Part shown: piece after piece, positions 1 to 8,929 of the stretch
How positions within the stretch are numbered: position 1 is the first letter of the stretch
How the letters are laid out: the number at the start of each line of letters is the position of its first letter
Assembly: GCA_031772625.1 (NCBI GenBank)
Contig: CM062820.1
Span: 318,888,545 to 318,952,544 of the forward strand
Length of the DNA stretch: 64,000 bases
DNA from: Pinus tabuliformis
Lineage: Eukaryota > Streptophyta > Pinopsida > Pinales > Pinaceae
Direction of reading: 5' to 3'
Translations under genes and position numbers: made by a program
Notes under the pieces: model-generated
Database searches by the model: none
Told to the model about the DNA's origin: nothing
Seen by the model: the letters and a program-made list of their open reading frames with translations, nothing else

Positions 1-205
1 GCTCAGCCTGCAGATGGACCAAGTTCGGGTGATCCGCCTATGAGGGGAGTGCATCGGGCTGTGATCGACAGGTTGCCTTTGTGCAAGAAAAACACTGAAG
101 CTTGTGACCTTGACGAAGCAAGGCAAGTTGCTGTGAAGGTGTGAAGGGAGGCTCCAAAATGAAGTTAAGGCAAAATTTTGGAGGGTGGTTGTAGCCACTA
201 CAACA
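1..205 (+). repeat. Terminal fragment of an LTR-like repeat
   Basis: These bases match 62591-62796 with scattered differences: the shared stretch starts at CCTGCAGATGGACCAAGT and both copies stop at CTACAACA. The end in CA and the abrupt switch to hAT-type sequence at 206 indicate the outer edge of an LTR element whose remainder lies left of the window. It appears to have landed in, and truncated, the 5' part of the hAT copy that follows. No coding capacity is seen. Confidence 0.6.
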
Positions 206-1715
206 GTGTCACGCTTGGACCACTGGCACAAATTGTTGGCTCGTCCTAAGCCATGTGCGGTCAAATAGGCACGCTCACTTGCTCTACTGTTATGCGATCT
301 CAATCCAACTATAAATGTTGAACTGCAGGTTGCACACTAACCTCTACTCCACTTTGCATTCCATCTCGGTGCACTTCTTCCTGTTTCTATGAGCGTCCCA
401 ACCTCCTGCTCATATGACCACAACTTTGCTCTTTTCCTAGGGCATCTCAACCTTTGCTCGCAGGACCTCAAAACTCTTTGCTTAACTATTACAACATGCA
501 TTTTGTTCTTTGAAGCTCTCCCTTCTTCCATTGTACATGTACGTTGTACTTTCTTGGGCTCTTTGTCCTCTGTCGCTTGCGAGTGCTATTCAATTTCTTT
601 GTTTCTACTAACTTAACTTGTTTGGTTTAATGATTGTTTGTCCTTGCATCTTTTGCAATTTTGGTATATTTGGAATGTGGTGTGCCAACTAGTTTTCACG
701 GGAACAACTAGAAATATTTGTGGGGGTCTTAATGAAGATCGCCCTTGTATTCTATCTTGCGTTTCATTCCTGCGCATTGAAATTCAAGTTGAAGAACCTA
801 ACACTAAAAAGGAAAAAAATGAAAGTTAAATAATAATTTTTGTGAGGAATGGAAAAAACAAGTGATTGAGATAGACAATACATGAAGGAAAAGTGGTTAT
901 GAAATGCATATTTTATGAAGAACATAAGGCAGCTAGACCATGGGGGATTGGCATCGGTTACTATACCATGCAACATCATTCGCTAGTTTTTAATGCAGAT
1001 TGAAGTATCCATAAAATTTAATGAGCTAAATGGATTTATGAAAATGAAAAGGAAACAAAATTTATTCCATAATGCAAAGCATGCATTGGTGAAAAAAATA
1101 AACAAACTGTAATCACAACTATGAAATTAGTTTGTTGAGTTATACAAGAAAACTTACCTCTCTCAAAATATAAATCTCGTTGCTCATTTGTAATAACTTT
1201 ACCTACAACCAAAATATTACACAATAAAAATTACACATTATATACAAATCACATGGCTGCAAAATAATTATTTTTGGTATATCTGAGTATCTTGAAGGGG
1301 GTACAAAGATGTATTACTACATAAGGTATATATTGTGAATACCATTACTTATATATCATAATTATTCGGAATCAACCTATCTTAATTATAATGACTATGC
1401 TATATGTTATAGCCAAAATCTTCGTTTGGAAAAATAAATCATAAGAGGTTATAACGTTGGTGAGTTGGCTCCACGTAGCATTTTGAGCTCATTATTCATC
1501 CACTCATAACTATGTAAGAGGAATGTGGGGTCATCGCTTTTACGATGAACCATTGAAATGAGAAATGAAAATTTATATTTTATATTTTGGATTAACTATT
1601 CACGTGACTTGCTTTGTAGAGCTTTGTAACATGGCAAATATATTGACATGCACTCACGTGGACTTTTAATCCAAACACATGTTTTGTCCTCACGCACTAT
1701 AACAAGTATGTTTAT
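206..1715 (+). mobile_element. hAT-like element copy A, internally deleted
   Basis: This segment is collinear with a second copy in the window (6241-6739, then 21755-24014, tail at about 36913-37035). Shared blocks include the promoter-like TATAAAT near 310, the block around 780-1300 that corresponds to the N-terminal part of the transposase in copy B, and the non-coding 3' block 1340-1705. Near 1300-1325 the sequence jumps directly to what is 1.35 kb further on in copy B, so the central transposase coding region is missing. It is therefore a non-autonomous deletion derivative. Terminal inverted repeats were not found: the left end is cut by the LTR fragment at 1-205. Confidence 0.6.
790..1310 (+). 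pseudogene. Remnant of hAT transposase N-terminal region
   Basis: Scattered frames match the start of the transposase region at 21830-22330: the pieces around GKVVMKCIFYEEHKAARPWG here and GKVVMKCIYCEAHKAGLPWG in copy B are the same sequence, which resembles the CxxC...H part of a BED-type zinc finger. Frameshifts and stops are frequent and the catalytic part is deleted. It has no coding function now. Confidence 0.5.
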
Positions 1716-2138
1716 TTTTTAATAAAAAAATAATCGCAATATAACTATATGATCAATTTTTTTTTTTTTAAATAAACCCACTGGCATTCACATCGAATAG
1801 TTTTTTATTATTTGAAAAATCGTAAGAGTCGAGAATCACCTGGATCTTGAAAACAACTTTAATCATAAAACATTTGACAAAATCTGAGATTCAAAAAATC
1901 TGAATTTAAAAATTGTTAGTTTTTCAATCAAGATATGTGAGATTTGAATTAATAAAATTGGTGAGGGAGACAGTTCTACCATCTGTGTGTTTTGTCTTTA
2001 TTTGTTTAATTATATTGACACTATACAGAATTAATATAGCCTATAAGTAAACATTCATAGATGTGCAGTCACTGGAGCTGTTAATGCTTCGTCACTTCTG
2101 CCTGTCATTGATCTGCCTGCCCATTTCGCTCCCCAGCC
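1716..2138. other. AT-rich spacer, nothing recognised
   Basis: Low-complexity A/T tracts and no credible reading frame. The last 100 bases lie directly upstream of the possible first SDR exon and could include its promoter, but no clear TATA box in a convincing position was seen. Confidence 0.4.
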
Positions 2139-2180
2139 ATGTCTAACGAAGAGCTTAGTGGAAAGGCTACCAGAGCGACG
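2139..2180 (+). pseudogene. Possible first exon of the SDR gene
   Basis: An ATG opens 14 codons (MSNEELSGKATRAT) that end at a GTAATG donor-like site. A plausible acceptor (GAATGCAG) lies at 2340-2347, directly before the conserved [12 protein letters not shown] start of the SDR domain; many plant SDRs of this group carry a short N-terminal leader before that motif. The phase does not fit: 14 whole codons would join to the wrong frame of the next exon. Either an indel has occurred, another donor is used, or the ATG at 2331 (MIFEC before RLEGK) is the start. Confidence 0.3.
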
Positions 2181-2565
2181 GTAATGACAGCATAGCAGAA
2201 ATGTTCTTTCGGTTTTTGTTTGCCATTTTTTTGTTTCAGAATTTAATTCTCTGAATTTATGCGGTTTCATAATTCTTTCAAACTGTGTTTTTTTCTATTT
2301 CTTATATATGTTGCTCAGTAATTCTGGGTAATGATCTTTGAATGCAGACTAGAAGGCAAGGTCGCAATAATAACGGGCGGAGCGTCCGGTATCGGAGAAG
2401 CCATTGTTCGAATCTTCACAAAGCACGGAGCCAAAGTCATAATCGCAGATATTGCACAGGATGCCCGGAGAAATCTAGCCGGATCCCTTTCTATTTTGGC
2501 AACTTACGTGCAATGAGATGTGAGAAAAGAGGATGACATCAGCGGCCGGGTGGATGGCCATGGAC

Positions 2566-2696
2566 TGTTGCTCTCCCGGTTAATGGCGGTGTTAATCCAA
2601 CGCTATTGTGTTTCGTGGCATATGCTTAATACTAACAATGTGTCTGTTTGCTAACATTTGAGAGTTTTGGTGTAAGGGCAATCGTGACTCCAACCA
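2566..2696 (+). repeat. TRIM 5' LTR
   Basis: 131 bp, TG at the start and CA at the end. It aligns with 2759-2847 plus the distal unit 3850-3932 of the 3' LTR: both contain GTTTCGTGGCATRTGCTTAA and a final TTTTGSTGTAA...GAC block. It is the unexpanded reference form of the LTR. Confidence 0.75.
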
Positions 2697-2697
2697 G

Positions 2698-2711
2698 TGG
2701 TATCAGAACCA
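2698..2711 (+). other. TRIM primer-binding site (tRNA-iMet type)
   Basis: TGGTATCAGAACC begins one base after the LTR CA end. TGGTATCAGAGC is the standard complement of the plant initiator tRNA-Met 3' end used by many copia and TRIM elements; one base differs here. Confidence 0.75.
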
Positions 2712-2744
2712 AAGGTCTCGAGTTCGAAACACACCTGGCTCGCA

Positions 2745-2758
2745 TTGAGGGGGGAGAT
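2745..2758 (+). other. TRIM polypurine tract
   Basis: A G/A-rich run ending directly at the TGTTG start of the 3' LTR, in the position where plus-strand priming occurs in LTR elements. Confidence 0.7.
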
Positions 2759-3932
2759 TGTTGTGCTCCCTATTAATGGTGGTGTTAATCCAACGCTCCC
2801 CTGTTTCGTGGCATGTGCTTAACACTAACAATGTGTCTGTTTACTAAGGAAAGAGCTAACCAGCCATATATTGGGTATTTAATGCCCAAATATATGCACG
2901 CAAGTTAACCCGATAACACGGGAGCGGGCAATTTCGGCATTAAATAATATTTGGGCGCTCCCGTGTTATCGGGCTAACTTGCGTGCATATATTTGGGCAT
3001 TAAATACCCAATATATGGCTGGTTAGCTCTTTCCTGTTTACTAACACCTGCAAGTTTTGGTGTAACGGCAATCGTGACTCTGTTTCATGGCATGTGCTTA
3101 ACACTAACGATGTGTCTGTTTACTAAACGACAATCGTGACTCTGTTTCATGGCATGTGCTTTGGTGTAATGGCAATCGTGACTCTGTTTCATGGCATGTG
3201 CTTAACACTAACGATGTGTCTGTTTACTAAACAACAATCGTGACTCTGTTTCATGGCATGTGCTTAACACTAACGATGTGTCTGTTTACTAACATCTGCA
3301 GGTTTTGGTGTAACAGCGATCCTCTGTTTCGTGGCATGTGCTTAACACTAACGATGTGTCTGTTTACTAACACCTGCAGGTTTTGGTGTAACGGCAATCG
3401 TGACTCTAACATGTTAATCCAACACTCCCCTGTGTTTCGTGGCATGTGCTTAACACTAACGATGTGTCTGTTTACTAACGATGTGTTTGTTTACTAACAT
3501 CTGCAGGTTTTGGTGTAACGGCAATCGTGACTCTGTTTCGTGGCATGTGCTTAACACTAACGATGTGTCTGTTTACTAACACCTGCAGGTTGGCATGTGC
3601 TTAACACTAACGATGTGTCTGTTCACTAACACCTTGACTCTATTTCGTGGCATGTGTTTAACACTAACGATGTGTCTATTTACTAACACCTGCAGGTTGG
3701 CATGTGCTTAACACTAACGATGTGTCTGTTTACTAACATCTGCAGGTTGGCATGTGCTTAACACTAACAATGTGTGTTTACTAACACTTGCAGGTTTTGG
3801 TGTAACGGCAATCGTGACTCTAACATGTTAATTCAACGCTCCCGTGTGTTTCGTGGCATGTGCTTAACACTAACAATATGTCTGTTTACTAACACACGCA
3901 AGTTTTGCTGTAACCACAATCATGACTTAACA
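2759..3932 (+). repeat. TRIM 3' LTR expanded by tandem repeats
   Basis: After a normal LTR start, the segment GTTTCGTGGCATGTGCTTAA / CACTAACGATGTGTCTG / TTTACTAACACCTGCAGG / TTTTGGTGTAACGGCAATCG recurs about twelve times, as full units of about 82 bp and shorter units of about 50 bp. The last unit carries the true LTR end. The units differ by small deletions, suggesting repeated unequal exchange or slippage. A MITE occupies 2848-3034. Confidence 0.75.
2848..3034. mobile_element. Foldback MITE, Mutator-like by TSD length
   Basis: 187 bp with inverted repeats of about 80 bp and a single mismatch seen by eye, from GGAAAGAGCTAACC to GGTTAGCTCTTTCC, around a short loop. It is flanked by the 10-bp direct repeat TGTTTACTAA (2838-2847 and 3035-3044). 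Long inverted repeats with a 9-11 bp duplication fit Mutator-like MITEs. It has no coding capacity and sits inside the expanded TRIM LTR, so it is the youngest layer of this locus. Confidence 0.8.
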
Positions 3933-4713
3933 TGGACAGACAATGGTCAACTCAATATCATATATAACAACGCGCGAACTGTCGAATTCCTTGTGGTTGA
4001 AAGCATGGCAGAGTATGAGATGGAGCAATTCGATCAAGTAATGAGGGTAAACGTGAGAGGAGTGATGTTGGGCAATAAGCAGGGGGGCCGCGTGATGATC
4101 CTGCGGAAGAAGGGCTGCATAATCTTTACTACCAACAATGCAGGTATTGTAGGAGGACTTTGTCCATACGCATACACGGCCTCAAAGCATGCAATCATAG
4201 GGCTGACTAAGAACAGAGCGGCCGAGCTGGGGAAATACGGGATTAGAGTCAACGCTGTCTCTCCTGTTGCCATGGCCACTACCCTTCTAAACAATTACCT
4301 GAAATAAGGAAATGCTTCGGCCGTTTCAGAAGAGGATAAGGCCGCCGTGGAGGCATTCGCCAATAGGGTTGCCAACTTAGAGGGAACGACTCTTAAAGCT
4401 GAGGATATTGCGGAGGCTGGGCTGTACTTGGCTAGCGATGAGGCTAAATCTGTTAGCGGGCATAACCTTGTAGTGGATGGCGGAGTCTCAGTTGTTAACC
4501 ATTCTTGGAAGCTCTACCATTGATAGTTCCCACTCGTAATTCTCAGTGAAGCAAGAGAGTCTAAGTACTGGAATATATAATAATGTCAATTCAGAGTATG
4601 TATCGCAGAATCCTCAGCTAATGTCTGTTTCCATATGAATGTCTGTGAAGTGTCAGGAGGGCTTCGGATTCCCAAATCTGCCAATTTAAGTTCTGACATG
4701 AACGGTGCACTGT

Positions 4714-4898
4714 GGCAATTCCTATTTCTTACCCTATAGGAATTTTAATGCGGCCTGACATGGGGCCGGTATAAGGCGATACAACACGCCACTATTTTTA
4801 TTTTCTCTCTCATCACCTAGCGGCGGGTTGTATCACCTTATACCGGCCCCATGTCAGGCCGCATTAAAATTCCTATAAGGTAAGAAATAGGAATTGCC
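4714..4898. mobile_element. Second foldback MITE, Mutator-like by TSD length
   Basis: 185 bp, arms of about 72-77 bp with a few mismatches (GGCAATTCCTATTTCTTACC to its inverse), central loop with a C/T-rich run. It is flanked by the perfect 9-bp direct repeat GTGCACTGT (4705-4713 and 4899-4907). It is unrelated in sequence to the MITE at 2848-3034. It lies about 190 bp after the SDR stop codon, where a 3' UTR or downstream region would be. Confidence 0.85.
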
Positions 4899-4969
4899 GT
4901 GCACTGTACGTCATCCACAGTAACTTGTAATATTCCTTAGTATTCGTTAGTATGTGATAATAGAGTAAT

Positions 4970-5345
4970 AAATTCTCATTATATTGGGTTTGTTAACTAT
5001 GGGATATAGTTTGTTGCTATAGCGGTATTTGTTAAGTCGTAGTTGCTAAGGGTTTGGTCCAGGTTACTCCAACTAATTATGGATTAACCATTATTATATA
5101 TTAGTTAGTATAGTGGTATTTATTAAGTGGTAGTTGCTAAGGGCTTGGTCCAGGTTACTCTAACTAACTATGGATTAATTATTATTATATATATTAGTTA
5201 CTACGTAATATTAAATAGAGTTATAAATTTTCATTATATTAGGTTTATTAATTATTGGATATATTCCCATGCTATAGTGGTAGTTGTTAAGGGTTTGGGT
5301 CAGTTACTCTGATTAATTATGGACTAAACATGATTATATATAAAT
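4970..5345 (+). repeat. Degenerate tandem repeat, about three units
   Basis: Units share GGTATTTRTTAAG...GTAGTTGCTAAGGG followed by TTGGTCCAGGTTACTC and an AT-rich tail ending in TTATTATATA; see near 5020, 5108 and 5270. Unit length is irregular (about 90-160 bp). No coding or structural role is evident. Confidence 0.55.
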
Positions 5346-6240
5346 ATATAAATTAAGTTTTTCATTTTAGTTATTTTAGTGAGTGAATTATGTTATTAGT
5401 TTTAAGTGGTTGGAAATAGTTAGACATTAATTTATAATAAGTATTATCAAATTAATAAAATTTTAAAAATCATAAAAATAACTAAATTATAATTTTATTT
5501 AAAATAATAAAAACAATAACTATTATTAATGATAATAGTAAATAATATTATAACTTAAACACATTTCTTCATTATAATTTTTTTTTCTCACTTTAGTTCT
5601 TTTAAAATACCACAGTTTATCAATACCACATGCCCAAAAAGCCATATGTCATTTCATATGACACTTCTTCATATGACATTTTTTCTTTTAATGAATTTAA
5701 TTTGAAAGGAAAAAGATGCCTAACTACTTTAGAAATAAATATCGACTTTTTATCTATATGTTGGCAGCCCTCTGGCCAGGAGGGTTGACAAAAAGAAAAC
5801 GAAAACATAAAATCGATAGAACTGTAAAAAATAAACATAAAAACATCTATGAATACGAAAATAAACCTGCAAACTACTTCACATCACACACACTACTGCA
5901 CATAAAAATATATTGCTGCAAATAAACACATAAAATTGGAATTTGGATGCCTCATTTCATTAACAGAAGGAATAATTTACATAACATGTAGCCCTCTTTG
6001 CCATGGTGGCAGGGAAGCTACACAACCTCCAAAATTTGTCACACACTCCAAGACCATATGCAACACTAAACAGACTAACTCAAACTCTCGTTACCTGATC
6101 TTCAAAACCCCTAACCCTAAATTCATGAGAGAGGAATGTGTTTAGTGTTTTGATAAAAATATCTCCCAACTAATATTGCTTCCATGAAAACTTCAATTTC
6201 ATTTTACATGTCTTTTACATTTGCATGTTCATGTTCTCTC
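5346..6240. other. AT-rich spacer, nothing recognised
   Basis: Poly-A/T runs, short ORFs only. From about 6000 onward the sequence may already belong to the 5' end of hAT copy B, but copy A is truncated there so this cannot be compared inside the window. Confidence 0.4.
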
Positions 6241-6739
6241 ATTTACATTTACATGTCACACTTGGACCAATGGAAAAAATTGTTGACTTGTCCCAAGCGA
6301 GGCGCAGTGAGACAACCACACTCACTTGCTATATTGTTGTGCCATTATAATCCACCTATGAATGTTGAACTGCAGTATGCACACTAACCTCTGCTCTACT
6401 CTAAGCTACCTCTTGGCATCTTCTTCTTTCTATGGGCATCCCAACCTTGTGCTCGTATGACCATGTCTCTACCCTTTTCCCATGGCCATCCCACCCTTTC
6501 CTTGTAAGACCCCACAACTCTGTTCTTAGCTACTACAACCTGCATTCATTTCTTTGATGTTCTCCCTTCTTCCATTATCCATGTCCATTGTACCTTCTCA
6601 GGCTCCTTTTCCTCTGTCACTTGGAAGTGTTATTAGATTTCTTGGTTTCTATTGAGATAACTTGTTTGGATGCATGATTGTTTGTCCTTGCATCTCTTGC
6701 AATTATAGGTCATTTGGATTGTGGTGTGTCAACTGGTTT
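6241..6739 (+). mobile_element. hAT-like element copy B, 5' part
   Basis: Collinear with 206-700 of copy A, for example CACTTGGACCAATGG here and CGCTTGGACCACTGG there, and the shared TGTTGAACTGCAG. The match stops exactly at GGTTT (6735-6739), one copy of the target-site duplication of the Tat element, and resumes after the second GGTTT at 21754. This is the promoter-proximal, probably non-coding part of the hAT copy. Confidence 0.65.
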
Positions 6740-7784
6740 TGTTGTTGGGAAAAGTATCCAATTCGGAATGCCCCTATCCCACTCTAAGGTGTGATAGTGC
6801 CTTAGCAACAAACAAGGAAAACTATCTGAGTATTCTTCTTTATGAAATGTAAATGGAGAAGAAGGATGTAACTAACCTGTGTCTTTCGCTAGCTTGTCGA
6901 TCCAATCACTCTCCTCTTTTGTTCGCTTCCCGCTGCCTGCTCCTTCACTGGCCCAGCTTCACCAAGTTCCTGCAAGATCACAAGAGAGGAAAACTACACA
7001 AAAGATATAGATTTACATTCATAACTAGTTTAGGATCAGATTAAACTAAATATGCAAATATAACAAAACATCATTGATATACAAGCATATAGGAGAAACT
7101 CAAATAGTTTTATTGATATGATAAGAAAGTCCAAGAGGAGATACAACCAAGTGAATCCCGATCCAGCATCTACCTCCCAGCAAAGGAATCCCTTCCTCTC
7201 CTCCAACAAAGCATAAATCACCCAATGTACTAATCTCAATCTCAAACCAACAACAATTCTCTGCAAAGTACAAAATTCCAGCCTCCTGAATCTCTGGGTG
7301 AGAGATCCATATATAGATGTAAGCAGAGAGGATGAGTCAGCTTATGTTTTGACTTGTGGCTTCTCTCTGTCGGTTCTTGCCTCCACTTGGAGGTTGAGAG
7401 CCTCTTACTCATCACTAGTCGAATTCATTGAGGCAAGTGTCATTGAGGAAGATTCTGGAAGCTTCCAGTGTCTGTACACCTCGCGGAATGATACTGCCAT
7501 TTGGCATTCCTCGCTTAGCGCACCCTGGTAGTGCATTTAGGTGCGTTGCAACGCACCTAGCTAGTGTACCGGGGTGCATTGCAACGCAGGCAGCTAGAAG
7601 AGCTTTTGAATTGATCCTGAATTGACTGTTTCTGAGTGGTTTTTGGTGGAGAACTTCTGGGAGAAGCTGTCATTGGTTGACCTTGTTCCTTTAGGGGCAG
7701 GAACAACTCTTTTAGGGACTTTGGATCCCTTGGATTATGGACATTTCATGCTCAATGCTGTAAGGCACAAAAATTTCTATAACA
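6740..7784 (-). repeat. Tat element 1 3' LTR
   Basis: 1045 bp, near-identical to 20705-21749. It contains a minus-strand TATA-like stretch (plus-strand CCATATATAGATG near 7308-7320) and a perfect 20-bp palindrome at 7539-7558. Short frames inside both LTRs are identical only because the LTRs are; there is no reason to call them genes. Confidence 0.92.
7539..7558. repeat. 20-bp perfect palindrome in the LTR
   Basis: AGGTGCGTTGCAACGCACCT reads the same on both strands. In the other LTR (21504-21523) one CG has become CA, breaking the symmetry. It is a candidate protein-binding or structural site; nothing known is matched. Confidence 0.6.
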
Positions 7785-7798
7785 GTTGCCCCCTAAAG
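7785..7798 (-). other. Tat element 1 polypurine tract
   Basis: On the minus strand the bases CTTTAGGGGGCAAC directly precede the 3' LTR (which starts TGTTATAG in that orientation). A G-rich purine run at this place is the plus-strand primer of LTR elements. Confidence 0.7.
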
Positions 7799-8900
7799 TA
7801 TGAGGCCGTTTATTGGGTGAAATGCTTTATTAGGAGGATCCGAAGTTCTTCTAATGCTGGGAGGAGACCTGTAATAAGATACAATACAATACATTATTTT
7901 TCATACTGTTTTCATGATCTAGCTGAGGCGGGCATTCCCATGCTCAGCTTTATAAATTCATTTTGATGTACATAGGACAGACAATCGTCTGATGGTAGAC
8001 TGATGATTTTGATGAAATCATCATCCTTTTAGTACGATGATTATCTGTGCTGCAATGCTGTACATGTCAATGTATTTATTTTTCCTGAATATATATCGCA
8101 GCCCGGATGGATGAAACTAGATCCGGGGTCTTCAATCTCGTCCGATCTTCACTCTAAGTACAAGTCGATCCATGTGAGAAATGTTCTGAAGTTGAACATG
8201 GAAAGACATCGCTTGATTACCAGTCAATGATGTAAATTGTTAACAAGCGCGAGAGGAATCACCGATAATGATAATTACCCTCAAGGTACTACAGTACAAT
8301 TCACGTGGTGTGAATAAAGGACTTGGCGTCGAACACCACGCAAAATCTTTCGGTCGAAGGTCATTGATGTATACCTGTCGCCGGAAGTGAGAAACTTGCC
8401 ATTGAGGCATGCAAGCTTCAAAGTACTGAAGGGGGTGTTCCTAGATCAACTTCTTGGATAATGAGCTGATGTCAACAAGAAGCGATCCGTCAAAGGAGGG
8501 CCTTAATGTATCCCACATCAGTGACACGGAACGGAGCAAATGATTTTTATGGAGGTGAAAACGATCTAATGATATATGGTTCAGGGTGGCGGTCATGAAA
8601 GAATGAAGGATAATGTATGGTAGTGGATGGGACACGGTTGACTTCTCTGGATGACTTCTCTTGAACATATCGGCGACACTTAGGTGATGGATTGGTAGCA
8701 TTTACCCCAAAGATGGATGGTATGGCGAGACCATGGTGATGTGATCGGTGAATGAAACAACCCAACCCGACTCAGGCACGGAGTGGAAGTGTCATGTTCA
8801 AGAGCGACTTGCTACCAATAAAAGTTCTTTGAGTTTCTTCCCAATTTTCCCCAGTCATTTCTGACCAATACCTCTTTATTTTTGTCAAGCTTGAGGAGGA
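7799..8900. other. Conserved non-coding block between PPT and hairpin array
   Basis: No credible gene. Part of it (about 8270-8520) aligns, in inverse orientation, with 53480-53720 of Tat element 2, for example around the minus-strand reading GTTGACATC...TTATCCAAGAAG. Weakly similar frames on the gag-pol strand (LLVDISSLSKKL here, LLVDINSLSKKL in element 2) exist, but both are short and interrupted, so I do not call a gene. Confidence 0.45.
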
Positions 8901-8929
8901 TAACATATGCTTGTTCTATAATTTTCCCT

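Larger units (their letters stand above)
2566..3932 (+). mobile_element. TRIM (miniature LTR retrotransposon) with expanded 3' LTR
   Basis: The element starts TGTTGCTC and ends TTAACA, and is flanked by the 5-bp direct repeat TGGAC (2561-2565 and 3933-3937). The 131-bp 5' LTR (2566-2696) is followed by TGGTATCAGAACC, the initiator-Met tRNA type of primer-binding site. After an internal region of only 62 bp comes the purine tract GAGGGGGGAGATTG and a second LTR opening TGTTGTGCTCCC. No gag or pol is present, so mobility would depend on another element. The 3' LTR has grown to about 1.17 kb by tandem duplication of its distal part and by a MITE insertion. It interrupts the SDR exon. Confidence 0.8.
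2348..4523 (+). pseudogene. Short-chain dehydrogenase/reductase, disrupted
   Basis: Classical SDR of the plant secoisolariciresinol-dehydrogenase / zerumbone-synthase type, an NAD(P)-dependent oxidoreductase. The first part (2348-2565) holds the Rossmann motif TGGASGIGE and the acidic residue in VIIADI typical of NAD binding. The second part (3938-4523) holds NNAR in place of NNAG, the catalytic YTASK, the LGKYGIRVNAVSP stretch and a C-terminal VSGHNLVVDGG block. It is not functional: TGA at about 2514-2516 falls where the family usually has a Cys before DV, TAA lies at 4305-4307 in an otherwise open frame, the usual frame is offset across the insertion site, and a TRIM element sits in the exon (2566-3932) between copies of TGGAC. 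The open frame after TAA for 72 codons suggests recent decay. No other host gene is adjacent. Confidence 0.85.

Noticed and set aside
3240-3497. Repeat protein with CLTLTMCLFTN units
   Set aside because: Frame through the tandem units of the TRIM LTR; no known protein and no independent start context.
2566-3932. Second intron of the SDR gene
   Set aside because: No donor at the left edge; TSD TGGAC, TG...CA ends, PBS and PPT show a TRIM insertion in the exon.
6853-7531. Small genes in the LTR (also at 20818-21496)
   Set aside because: Identical only because both LTRs are; no domain and no conservation in element 2.
8441-8701. Third sense ORF conserved between the Tat elements (VDISSLSKKL)
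   Set aside because: Match is short and interrupted in both; nucleotide conservation alone explains it.
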